The notes below the pieces were generated by a model that had not been told where the DNA came from, made no database searches, and saw only the letters and a program-made list of their open reading frames with translations. Below are positions 1 through 6,723 of a stretch of 35,656 nucleotides of DNA, piece by piece. The stretch comes from Bacilli bacterium (GTDB lineage: Bacteria; Bacillota_I; Bacilli_A; RFN20; CAG-288): assembly GCA_017470005.1 (NCBI GenBank), contig JAFUFH010000048.1, forward strand, positions 1 through 35,656, read 5' to 3'. Position numbers and translations under genes: made by a program. Position 1 is the first letter of the stretch, and every line of letters begins with the position of its first letter.

Positions 1-246
1 CCAAGAACCATTTGAGAGTTTATATGGTTCTGCTTCAAAACAAGAGGCTTGAAGTTTACTGAGCAACAAATAATTTTTCCCTGGTAGTAACTGATAATAT
101 CCAGGAGCGATATCCGGGTAAAAATAGATGTCAAATTTTCCGTCAATTACATAATGATCTTTTTTTGGAGGTATCTTAAATGTAAAAAGCCATAGACAAC
201 TAATGCACCATCTAACATCTGGTCCTAATTTTGTGTGAAACTTCAT
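1..246 (-). CDS. Partial gene downstream of a broken toxin; candidate immunity protein
   Basis: An open frame of 82 codons runs from an ATG at 244-246 to the left edge with no stop, so the 3' end is missing. The ATG overlaps the TAA that ends the toxin-like frame (TAATG), and AGGAGGGAG-type ribosome binding sequence lies just upstream, so translation should be coupled to the upstream reading frame. The protein starts MKFHTKLGPDVRWCIS and is rich in aromatic residues (Trp, Tyr, Phe). It has no signal peptide or membrane helix and matches no family I recognise. In polymorphic toxin systems the gene directly after a Hint-toxin cassette is usually the cognate immunity gene. That position is the only argument for the role; the fold is unknown. 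Confidence 0.55.
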   Translation of the reverse strand, partial: MKFHTKLGPDVRWCISCLWLFTFKIPPKKDHYVIDGKFDIYFYPDIAPGYYQLLPGKNYLLLSKLQASCFEAEPYKLSNGSW

Positions 247-536
247 TATCTCCCTCCTTTATTTAATATAAAAATATGAATGTGGTCATCATTTATTTTT
301 GCGCTTTTATCTAGAATGCGAAAATGGTCATAATAATGGTATCCTTGACCATTATGGCATTGGATTTTAGACACCTTACCAATTGGACTAACCATTTTTC
401 CAAGTTTTCTTGCTCCTTTTCTTGTGGTTACAAAAACGCTTTATTTTTTCTTGATTCTTTTAACAGCTTCTTTCAATGATATTCTTTTTCCAGGTATAGG
501 GTCTTTATCTTTCCAAATTGCTTCATAGTATTCTCA
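246..536 (-). pseudogene. C-terminal toxin-like domain cut off from its Hint domain by in-frame stops
   Basis: Directly after the Hint gene, and in the same reading frame, about 95 codons encode a compact basic domain ending at a TAA (246-248). It is interrupted by a second TGA at 534-536, right after the Hint stop TGA at 537-539, and by a TAA at 441-443. No frameshift is needed to read across. The first part reads EYYEAIWKDKDPIPGKRISL; the later part carries a cluster of possible catalytic residues, GYHYYDHFR followed by DDHIHIF. The layout of Hint motif ending Gly-Val-Trp-Val-Ser-Asn, then a short His/Asp-rich basic domain, then an overlapping small gene, is typical of polymorphic toxins. 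The exact toxin family is not recognised. Called a pseudogene because of three stops; recoding or strain-level repair cannot be excluded. Confidence 0.7.
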
Positions 537-1064
537 TCAGTTAGATACCCAAACGCCAGATTGACTAACAAAATAGGTATGGAAGTCTTCTACTTCTATA
601 TTATACGTTGTTTCATAATGACGCAAATGGTGAATTAATTTTACATATTTGATAGGATGTATTTTCCCTTTATCATCTACCAAATTTGCTGTTTGTTTTA
701 AAGTGAACGCATTCCTTTTTTCTCCGTTGGACAAGAAAAAGACATGGAGAAGAGTACAAGTGATAGATTCTTTCTTAGAAAGGAAGATGGTAAACCAAAA
801 ACTTGTTTCGTTTCTATATAACTTAGTAACTCTCTTATAAGCGATCTCACCTGTTTCTGGATGCTTAGATAAGACTCTGTCTCCGACTTTGATATCTTCA
901 ATTTTCTTATCACCCTCTTCAGTCTTGACGATGGTTCCTTCTTTAAAACATTTAGACCCCAAACATATTGACAGCGGTAAAGAACTAGAAACAGAAAAAG
1001 CATAATCGCTTTGGTTCCCGGAAAAGATAGCATCAACATTAGAACTAGATAATGTAAAACTCAT
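537..1064 (-). CDS. Stand-alone Hint (hedgehog/intein-type) domain protein, remnant of a polymorphic toxin
   Basis: The 175-residue product is almost entirely a Hint domain. Cys39 opens the block KCFKEGTIVKTEEG followed by KIEDIKVGDRVLS, and the C-terminus is the classic YNIEVEDFHTYFV...GVWVSN end (usually VHN). Hint domains autoproteolyse and release the toxin that follows; here the reading frame stops exactly at the Asn where the toxin should begin. The middle block, TLLHVFFL, replaces the usual T-x-x-H-P-F motif and looks degenerate. The start has a good site (AAAGGAG, 6 nt from the ATG). Only about 38 Ser-rich residues precede Cys39, so the large delivery module of secreted toxins is absent. 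It is probably a decayed or displaced toxin cassette. Confidence 0.8.
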   Translation of the reverse strand: MSFTLSSSNVDAIFSGNQSDYAFSVSSSLPLSICLGSKCFKEGTIVKTEEGDKKIEDIKVGDRVLSKHPETGEIAYKRVTKLYRNETSFWFTIFLSKKESITCTLLHVFFLSNGEKRNAFTLKQTANLVDDKGKIHPIKYVKLIHHLRHYETTYNIEVEDFHTYFVSQSGVWVSN

Positions 1065-1098
1065 TCCTTTTCTCCTTTATTGATTTGTTTCTACAAAA

Positions 1099-1107
1099 AG
1101 TATACCA
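1099..1107 (-). promoter_or_regulatory. Extended -10 promoter for the Hint gene
   Basis: On the minus strand TGG TATACT forms an extended -10 element (TGnTATACT) about 35 nt upstream of the Hint start codon. No good -35 hexamer is visible at 17 bp. This gives the broken cassette its own promoter, independent of the leader-like element further upstream. Confidence 0.5.
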
Positions 1108-1189
1108 CAAAACATATCAAGTGTTAGAAATAGAACTTTGACACAATGTATTTTCAAAATCTGAAGGCGGTTCTATTTGTCAACGTTTT

Positions 1190-1370
1190 TCTTGGAACGA
1201 CGTGAACGGTTCCACCTTGGAAACACAGCAATGTTTCTAAAGGGAGTGCTTTACAATCTTAGATTTATCTCTACATGTCTATGAAAGAAAAATATGAAAA
1301 GAATCCAAGCATCTCCTTCGCTAATAGCAATGAGACTTTTTTGTTTATACCTTCCTTTTTCTTGGATTAA
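1190..1370 (-). promoter_or_regulatory. Degenerate T-box-like leader, apparently orphaned
   Basis: Read on the minus strand, 1218-1194 gives AAGGTGGAACCG, then CGTTCC 7 nt later. This resembles the T-box antiterminator (AGGGTGGNACCGCG...CGTCCC). It is preceded at once by a small hairpin (GAAAC/GTTTC, 1219-1237), where stem III would be. Further upstream an 8-bp perfect stem (1302-1309 with 1361-1368) encloses about 50 nt, where stem I would be. The A1 helix is only two pairs, no specifier loop is clear, and no synthetase or amino-acid gene follows. This 1065-1443 gap otherwise holds only the Hint promoter and the popT terminator. Treat as a relic or a chance match. Confidence 0.3.
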
Positions 1371-1401
1371 TTGATGGAGAAGAAATGCAATCTAAGCTTT
1401 A

Positions 1402-1430
1402 AAAAAGCCCTTCTATATAAAGGGCTTTTG
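1402..1430 (-). terminator. Intrinsic terminator of the tetR-GT-popT operon
   Basis: Arms AAAAGCCCTT (1403-1412) and AAGGGCTTTT (1420-1429) form a 10-bp stem with a 7-nt loop. On the minus strand a run of T follows, 14 nt after the popT stop. Confidence 0.85.
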
Positions 1431-1443
1431 AATGACAATTTAA

Positions 1444-2448
1444 TTATTCTTGAGTGGGTTGCGTGTCTGTTTTTTCTTTTCTTTTGTTGCTGAAGCGAAT
1501 GAAGAAGAAGATTCCAACACAAGAGAGAACCATCAAAACAAAACCTAAGATGAGATCCCAAGTTTGAAGTCCTTCTTGGTATTTTGGGAAGATAGAAGAA
1601 TTGATAAACATAGAGATGAGAGAACCCAAGATGAGACCAACAATCCCATAGAAAGTAGTGACTCTGTGGTCTGCGAGAAGCTTTTTCATCACTTTAGAAG
1701 CGAGCACTAAACCGATGATTGCACCGATAAGGAGGAGGACAAGGAAGAGAATGCCTGTGAAGAAGAAGGACATGTCCCCCGAGTGGGGAGTAGAATCGCG
1801 GAAGACAGAGAAGAGAGTGTAATCGAATGAGGGGTCTTTCTTTGCTCCTCTCATGATCATATTTAGGACAGGGAAGTACATACCAATCACCATCATGGAC
1901 ATAGAGCCAGAAATACCAGGAATGATGCAAGCAGCAGCCCCGATGATACCGGCAAGAAGAGCCATGAAATACATATAGATTTCTCTGTTTTGTAAGGCGA
2001 TTTCTAAAGAGAAGGAAGTTAGAGCGGTAACTACACCTAAGCCACCCGCTATGAGAAGGGCAATAGAGAAGGCTAAGATATGTTTGAAGATCTCTTTGAT
2101 TCCGTTTCCTCTCTTCAGTTCTGATATAGCCACAGGAAGGGAACCTAAGATGAAACCGGCGAAGAGACCTGTGATGGTAAAGGGAGCGACATCGTACCCT
2201 CTTTTGATGCCGACAAAGGCGGCAAGAGCCCCTGCGATTAAGCCGAGGAGATAAGGAAGTAAAATAAAGAAATTCTTCTTAAATTCTTTTCTTAAAGAGG
2301 TGATAGAATCGATTAGAGTGTCATAGCATCTTTCGGCTACCGCAATCGTTCCTGCACTCAAGCCAGGAATGGCAACAGAGATACCAAGAGTGACACCCTT
2401 TGCGCTATCTAGTAAAAAGGATCCGACTTTGTTCTTTTGTTTGTCCAT
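1444..2448 (-). CDS. popT: DUF368 / PopT-type undecaprenyl-phosphate translocase
   Basis: This 334-residue, strongly hydrophobic protein has about eight to ten membrane segments and the DUF368 signatures: KGVTLGISVAIPGLSAGTIA near the N-terminus and a second internal-repeat-like PGISGSMSMMVIGMY around residue 175-190. DUF368 proteins (PopT) have been shown to return undecaprenyl phosphate across the cytoplasmic membrane for reuse in peptidoglycan and other envelope glycans. The C-terminus ends in a short charged tail. The ribosome binding site is strong (AGGAGG, 7 nt from the ATG). The gene is last in an operon, 11 nt after the GT-B-like gene, and is followed by a clear terminator. Family assignment is firm; carrier substrate is by family. 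Confidence 0.85.
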   Translation of the reverse strand: MDKQKNKVGSFLLDSAKGVTLGISVAIPGLSAGTIAVAERCYDTLIDSITSLRKEFKKNFFILLPYLLGLIAGALAAFVGIKRGYDVAPFTITGLFAGFILGSLPVAISELKRGNGIKEIFKHILAFSIALLIAGGLGVVTALTSFSLEIALQNREIYMYFMALLAGIIGAAACIIPGISGSMSMMVIGMYFPVLNMIMRGAKKDPSFDYTLFSVFRDSTPHSGDMSFFFTGILFLVLLLIGAIIGLVLASKVMKKLLADHRVTTFYGIVGLILGSLISMFINSSIFPKYQEGLQTWDLILGFVLMVLSCVGIFFFIRFSNKRKEKTDTQPTQE

Positions 2449-2459
2449 AAAGAACCTCC

Positions 2460-3914
2460 TTAGGATTTGCGTCCGTTGACAGCCAATTTAACGACCTCAT
2501 ATCCTCCGTTGTAGATGCCTTCTTGTTTGAGTTTGATGATTTGCTTGTTGAGATGGATGAGAAGCTCATCGTCAGTAAGTAGACGGTCTAACATCTCATT
2601 CATCGATTTCTTATCCGGGCACTCAAAGGTAGAATCACCAAGTTCTTGGGCATTGATCGCACCATAGACTTCGTGTCCACCGATATGTCTCATCATCACT
2701 TTTACAACAGGGTAATAAGCGAGTTCGCTAGGCTTGGTGATGAGCATCTCTACTTTTCTCATGAGAAGATTGGTCGAATAGACCGCTTCAAAGATGTTGG
2801 AGTTATAGATACAATAGATACCTTCAACCACTTCATTATCCATCTTAGAAACGAACTCATTGAGTTTATCATATTCATCAAAGAAGTTTGTAACTTCTTT
2901 ATCAAAATTCGGAATTTGTTTGCAAAGATAATCATAAACGGTCTTGTGGTCACCAAAGTTGAGGAAGAGAGCGGCTTTCTTTTCTTTTACATAAGGGATG
3001 AGATGTTTCATCATCTCTAAGAAAAGCTTTTGACCAGCACCAGCACCACCGACAGACATCAAAATACGTCTAGGTTCATCTCTTTGAATACGTGCGATTC
3101 TTTTAGCGACGTCTTCTTCAACGTTAGAGACAAGCTCATGATCAATATAATGTCCCACTTCATAAAGATCAGATTCAGGGATTCCTTTTAAAGGTTTCTT
3201 TCCCATTCCGTTGAGCATCTTATAACCTAAATAGGCAAAAGGAGTTTGAACTGCATGGATAGCACCTTCAGAGAGATGTAATCCCATAGGCCAGTTGTCA
3301 GGAATGGCATTGACCACATGAGTTAAGCCAGCGTGAACTGCTGCTTGAGAGGGCCAGACATGGGTGGCAATATAAGGGACATCTTTAGGAAGATCGTGAA
3401 GGATAGGAACTAAAAGTTCCGCATTCTTTTGATCGCCTGCATTATAGGTGATTTGACGAAAGCCTTCACTGTTTAAAGGTTCCCAGAAGAATTTGTTGAA
3501 TAGTTTGCTCTTTTGAGAGATTCTGCTCGCTAAAGAATAGAGATCATTTTGTTCACGAATCATTTTAGAGCCGGTGGCATCAAAGGAAGCTAAGTCTAAC
3601 CAATAAGGCTCATAACCGAGCGCTTTGGCACAGCTTGCCATGGCCATAGAGATACGGTAATGACCAAATCCCATACGGATATTTCCGACAATGACAGCAT
3701 TTTCAGGTAATTCCAACTTTTCATCAGAAAAGACGAGATTTTTTACACCCATCTCCTTTAAAGAAGGAATCTCTACTGCTTTGAGATGATATTCTTTGTT
3801 AGAATCGTCCCTATATTTTTTGATGAATTTGGCCTTGCTCTTGTTGGCCTTTTTGATGGTTTTTTCGTCAATCTTGTTTCCGAAGATGACAGAGCTTCTA
3901 TCTTTGATTTCCAT
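2460..3914 (-). CDS. Putative GT-B-fold, MGDG-synthase-like glycosyltransferase-like protein
   Basis: The product has 484 residues and no signal peptide or membrane helix. After about 75 lysine-rich residues there is a Rossmann-like start, AVIVGNIRMGFGHYRISMAM. This recalls the G-x-G-H-x-R loop of MurG/MGDG-synthase proteins, followed by THVWPSQAAVHAG. A second nucleotide-binding-like stretch, RRILMSVGGAGAGQK, lies near residue 280-295, and a third block (KPSELAYYPV) sits where GT-B enzymes bind the sugar nucleotide. No family name is certain. Its place between a TetR regulator (11 nt) and popT (11 nt) suggests work on a lipid-linked or membrane lipid substrate, which is an inference. Ribosome binding site AGGAGGTTGTTTT precedes the ATG. 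Confidence 0.55.
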   Translation of the reverse strand: MEIKDRSSVIFGNKIDEKTIKKANKSKAKFIKKYRDDSNKEYHLKAVEIPSLKEMGVKNLVFSDEKLELPENAVIVGNIRMGFGHYRISMAMASCAKALGYEPYWLDLASFDATGSKMIREQNDLYSLASRISQKSKLFNKFFWEPLNSEGFRQITYNAGDQKNAELLVPILHDLPKDVPYIATHVWPSQAAVHAGLTHVVNAIPDNWPMGLHLSEGAIHAVQTPFAYLGYKMLNGMGKKPLKGIPESDLYEVGHYIDHELVSNVEEDVAKRIARIQRDEPRRILMSVGGAGAGQKLFLEMMKHLIPYVKEKKAALFLNFGDHKTVYDYLCKQIPNFDKEVTNFFDEYDKLNEFVSKMDNEVVEGIYCIYNSNIFEAVYSTNLLMRKVEMLITKPSELAYYPVVKVMMRHIGGHEVYGAINAQELGDSTFECPDKKSMNEMLDRLLTDDELLIHLNKQIIKLKQEGIYNGGYEVVKLAVNGRKS

Positions 3915-3925
3915 AAAACAACCTC

Positions 3926-4564
3926 CTACTTACGGTAATATGTTAAAAAGATTTCTAATAACAGTTTTAATTGGGTCTTTTTATCTCTTTTTGAATCACT
4001 TTCAAATTGATTCTCTTCGCTGATCAATTTTTGAGCTAAGCCGATGAATGCTTTGGTCATAGTGAAGTAAAGAGTGTCTTTATCTCTTAAAGGTTGAATA
4101 GAATGATCTTCTATTCCTTTTTGAATGGTTCTATCATAGATGTTTTTGACAAGAAGAACACAATCGTCATATTCATTCAGTTCTTCGGGAAGTATCTTTT
4201 CTTGAATACAAAAAGAGTCAAATTGTCTCAAGAAGATGAAAAAAGAAGGCTTCTTTTCATAGGTGAGCAAGAATTGATTCATCATGATTTTAAGAGAAGT
4301 ATAACCATCTTTGTTCTCACATTCTTTCTCTAAGGATAAGAAGTCTTGATACAGTTTTTTCCAAAGAAGAATACCAGAGGCGATGACAATACTTTTCTTC
4401 ACCGAAAAATAACGATAAAGCGTTGCTACTCCGATGGAAGCGGAGTTAGCAATATCTGTCATTTTGACGTCATCGACTCCTCTCTCTAAGAATAAGGAGA
4501 GAGCGATAGGGGTCAATTCTTCTTTCTTCCGATTGCGAATTTCAGGTGTAAACGATCTTTTCAT
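3926..4564 (-). CDS. TetR/AcrR-family transcriptional regulator
   Basis: The first 65 residues of this 212-residue protein are a standard TetR helix-turn-helix: RKKEELTPIALSLFLERGVD, then VKMTDIANSASIGVATLYRY, with Tyr/Phe-Phe-Ser closing the recognition helix. The remaining all-helical part is a ligand and dimer domain with no recognisable specificity. The gene leads a three-gene operon. A perfect palindrome lies 4 nt upstream of the start codon and covers the place where a ribosome binding site would be, and there is no SD sequence. This points to autoregulation, with the GT-like gene and popT under the same control. The inducer is unknown. Confidence 0.88.
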   Translation of the reverse strand: MKRSFTPEIRNRKKEELTPIALSLFLERGVDDVKMTDIANSASIGVATLYRYFSVKKSIVIASGILLWKKLYQDFLSLEKECENKDGYTSLKIMMNQFLLTYEKKPSFFIFLRQFDSFCIQEKILPEELNEYDDCVLLVKNIYDRTIQKGIEDHSIQPLRDKDTLYFTMTKAFIGLAQKLISEENQFESDSKRDKKTQLKLLLEIFLTYYRK

Positions 4565-4568
4565 TTTA

Positions 4569-4591
4569 AAATGATAGTCTATCTATCATTT
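4569..4591. promoter_or_regulatory. Perfect palindrome, likely TetR operator
   Basis: The arms AAATGATAG and CTATCATTT are exact inverted repeats of 9 bp separated by 5 bp, a size and symmetry typical of TetR-family operators. The palindrome lies between a likely -10 (TATTAT, 4592-4597 minus strand; TTGAAG -35 at 4616-4621) and the tetR ATG at 4564. It therefore spans the transcription start and the whole leader. Bound TetR would block initiation. Confidence 0.75.
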
Positions 4592-4612
4592 ATAATATCA
4601 CTCCTTGTCTTC

Positions 4613-4662
4613 CTTCTTCAAGATAATTGTGCTTTTAGTACATAAAAGAGAGAATCTTTGAT
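4613..4662 (+). repeat. 50-bp direct repeat, left copy, flanking ATPase cassette
   Basis: This copy matches 6215-6264 at 49 of 50 positions in the same orientation (the difference is C versus T at position 4632/6234). The two copies bracket 1552 bp that hold one ATPase gene and its upstream array. The left copy also contains the presumed -35 region of tetR. Confidence 0.85.
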
Positions 4663-4698
4663 CAATTTAAGATAGACAACATTAAATAAAAAGATATT

Positions 4699-6003
4699 CT
4701 ATTTTGTCTCATTCATGCAAAAAACGGCATAAAGAGGTAAAGACTTAATGTTATTCTCAAAACCAAAGTTCTTCTGAGAAATTCTCAATGCGTACTTTGG
4801 ATGGTATCGATCCATATAAACATTTAGGCTTTTAGAGCGGTTGTTGGTTGAAGATTTTACTTCGATAGGAATGATTTCCCCTTTCAGCCTTGCGACGAAA
4901 TCTACTTCTGCATCACTTTTACTTGTCCAATAGAAGGGATGAATTTCATAAATTTTCATTTGGTTAAACACATAGTTTTCTACAAGTCCGCCTTTAAAAT
5001 TATCAAGAAGGGGGTTGTTTCCTAAGATGTCTTGTATATCGATGTTTAAACTGGCACAACAAAGACCGACATCATTCATGTAGAACTTGAAATCCGACAA
5101 TGAGCGATATGCATCAAGAGGAAGCATGATTTGTTCAATCCTATATAATTGGCTTGCGATACCAGAAAGACAGAGCCATTCAATAGCGTCTTCGAATTCC
5201 GATGCTCGTCCACCACGTTTGACTTGTCTATATTGGAATTTCTTATTCTCTTTAGAAAGCTGGGAACCGATGCTTTTATAAACGATTTTTGTCTTCGGAA
5301 TTTCGGTAGTCTTGTTGTATTTGCTCATGTCATTTTGATAAGCTTCGAGAATGTCTTGTTGCTTTATTCTAACAAGTTCAGGATTGTGATTCTTATGAAA
5401 TTCTTCTACAACTTCAGGCATGCCGCCAACAAATAAGTACTCCTTATAATATTCTAAAGCTCTCTCATGAAAAGCGTTTTCTAATGGTTTGTTTTTTGTA
5501 TAGCAATCTCGAATTAATTTAATCAAATTGTCTTCGTCATTGGCTAAGAGATACTCTTCAAAGTCCATCGGGTATAAGTTCATGAATTGGACCTTGCCAA
5601 CAGGAAAAGAGACATTTCCTCTATTTACGGATAAGCCAAGTAAAGAACCAAGGGCTATGATGTGGTAGCCTGGGGCTTCCTCGTGAAAATATTTAAGCGA
5701 TGTGAGAGCCTCTGGACATGCTTGTATCTCATCAAATATGATTAAAGTACTATCTTCGAATATTTCTTTTTTCTTGTATAAAGAAAGTTTCGAGATGATT
5801 GAAGATGGAGTTAAATCATGAAAAAATTCAGCTAAATTTTTATCCTTTTCAAAATTACAATATACACTATTGGCATATTCTTTTCCCGCAAAGTAATTGA
5901 CAATATAAGTTTTCCCTACTTGTCTTGCGCCTTGCAAAATCAGGGGTTTACGATCAAAGCTATTTTTCCAGTTTACTAATTGCTGATAGATTTTTCGTTT
6001 CAT
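4699..6003 (-). CDS. AAA-family ATPase with DUF4143 C-terminal domain (first copy)
   Basis: The protein is 434 residues when started at 6003, where AAAGGAGG lies 6 nt before MKRKIYQQL; an upstream ATG at 6030 lacks such a site. Order: ATPase with Walker A LQGARQVGKT (about 24-33), Walker B LIIFDEIQ, sensor-like IIALGSLLG. Then comes the MNLYPMDFEEYLLA block, and a DUF4143 domain ending in a nuclease-like PD-(D/E)xK signature DAEVDFVARL...IPIEVKSS. The family is common in gut bacteria, usually as solitary genes, and its role is unknown. The gene has its own promoter and a two-unit 33-bp array upstream, and sits between 50-bp direct repeats, which suggests it was inserted between tetR and the HesB-like gene. 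It is related to the gene at 18795-20123. Confidence 0.88.
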   Translation of the reverse strand: MKRKIYQQLVNWKNSFDRKPLILQGARQVGKTYIVNYFAGKEYANSVYCNFEKDKNLAEFFHDLTPSSIISKLSLYKKKEIFEDSTLIIFDEIQACPEALTSLKYFHEEAPGYHIIALGSLLGLSVNRGNVSFPVGKVQFMNLYPMDFEEYLLANDEDNLIKLIRDCYTKNKPLENAFHERALEYYKEYLFVGGMPEVVEEFHKNHNPELVRIKQQDILEAYQNDMSKYNKTTEIPKTKIVYKSIGSQLSKENKKFQYRQVKRGGRASEFEDAIEWLCLSGIASQLYRIEQIMLPLDAYRSLSDFKFYMNDVGLCCASLNIDIQDILGNNPLLDNFKGGLVENYVFNQMKIYEIHPFYWTSKSDAEVDFVARLKGEIIPIEVKSSTNNRSKSLNVYMDRYHPKYALRISQKNFGFENNIKSLPLYAVFCMNETK

Positions 6004-6025
6004 TCTTTGCCTCCTTTCTTTTATT

Positions 6026-6054
6026 AACATAACAAAAAAAGTTTAAATTGTCAA
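6026..6054 (-). promoter_or_regulatory. Promoter of the first DUF4143 ATPase
   Basis: On the minus strand a perfect -35 TTGACA (6049-6054), a 17-bp spacer and TATGTT (6026-6031) lie upstream of the AAAGGAGG site. The repeat array starts 5 bp upstream of the -35, where activators or wrapping proteins bind. Confidence 0.7.
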
Positions 6055-6059
6055 AAATA

Positions 6060-6112
6060 TCACATTTTTTTGGAGATAAAAATATTCAAAATTCACATTT
6101 TTTTGGAGATAA
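6060..6112. repeat. Two-copy 33-bp-period array upstream of the first ATPase
   Basis: The 20-bp core TCACATTTTTTTGGAGATAA occurs exactly twice, at 6060-6079 and 6093-6112, start to start 33 bp apart. The 13 bp between cores is not conserved. No third copy is seen on either side. The cores are not palindromic, so each would be bound with direction. Confidence 0.9.
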
Positions 6113-6214
6113 CTATATTTATATAATGAATTCCGCCACATATTTCTATTGTTTTTATCAGATTCTATTCTTCTTTCTAGAAATAAAGATAAAACGACTA
6201 TCCTTCTTTGATAT

Positions 6215-6264
6215 CTTCTTCAAGATAATTGTGTTTTTAGTACATAAAAGAGAGAATCTTTGAT
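6215..6264 (+). repeat. 50-bp direct repeat, right copy
   Basis: Partner of 4613-4662 (49/50 identical). After the 50 bp, both copies share AAGATA once a 6-nt difference is allowed, so the original duplication may have been slightly longer. It ends about 30 bp before the HesB-like start and probably supplies part of that gene's promoter region. Confidence 0.85.
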
Positions 6265-6294
6265 AAGATATTGTCCTAGGAGTATTTAACCATT

Positions 6295-6723
6295 ATGAGA
6301 ATTACAGAAGCCGCCGAGAAGTTTTTATTGAAGATGATGAAAGAAAGCAATAACGAAGTTCTCGTTTTAGAAACAAAAGTCGATGAAGAAGGATATTTTG
6401 GTATCTCTGTCAGCATCAAAACCAAAGAAGAAGCACCTGAATTTGAAGAGATTGATGGTGTTTTAGTTTCTTGTTCTAAGGAAGATTTAGAAAGATTAGA
6501 AGGATTCATCTTCGATGTGGAAGATGGTGGACTTGTCATCATTGACACCAATCATCACGGTGAATGTGGATGTGGATGTCATGGTCACCATGGTGAAGAA
6601 CACGAAGATGGAGAATGCTGTGGACACCACCATCATCACGAAGATGGCGAATGCTGTGGACACCACCATCATGATGAGGAAGAAGGTGAATGTTGTTGTG
6701 GACACCATCATCATGAAGATTAG
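6295..6723 (+). CDS. IscA/HesB-like protein with Cys/His-rich metal-binding tail
   Basis: Residues 1 to about 85 resemble the HesB/IscA iron-sulfur biogenesis fold (MRITEAAEKFLLKMM..., a Cys in LVSCSKEDLERLEG, then GLVIIDTN). The family's closing C-x-C-G pattern appears as GECGCGCHGHH. The remaining 45 or so residues are repeats of EDGECCGHHHH, with Cys pairs and runs of four or five His, which should bind soft or transition metals tightly. IscA proteins normally end after the Cys-Gly-Cys site, so the tail is an added module. An AGGAG sequence lies 12 nt upstream. The gene overlaps the following GNAT gene by 11 nt. Metal storage, Fe-S/metal delivery or detoxification are all possible; the tail is certain, the function is not. 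Confidence 0.65.
   Translation: MRITEAAEKFLLKMMKESNNEVLVLETKVDEEGYFGISVSIKTKEEAPEFEEIDGVLVSCSKEDLERLEGFIFDVEDGGLVIIDTNHHGECGCGCHGHHGEEHEDGECCGHHHHHEDGECCGHHHHDEEEGECCCGHHHHED

Noticed and set aside
441..539. Reading the TGA-TGA after the Hint domain as Trp codons (Mycoplasma code) or selenocysteine
   Set aside because: TGA acts as a stop in several ATGA overlaps (12608, 14106, 23784, 30450), TAA at 441-443 would still interrupt the frame, and two adjacent selenocysteines are implausible.
6004..6030. Upstream ATG (6030) as the start of the first ATPase
   Set aside because: The AAAGGAGG site lies within this segment and serves the ATG at 6003; the homologue at 18795 also starts at the equivalent Met-Lys-Arg-Lys.
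4613..6264. Insertion sequence
   Set aside because: Direct repeats are present, but there is no transposase and no terminal inverted repeats; only an ATPase gene lies inside.
6515..6712. N-terminal extension of the GNAT protein
   Set aside because: It is the His/Cys-rich coding region read in another frame (Val/Asp/Thr-rich); GNAT homology begins at the ATG at 6713.
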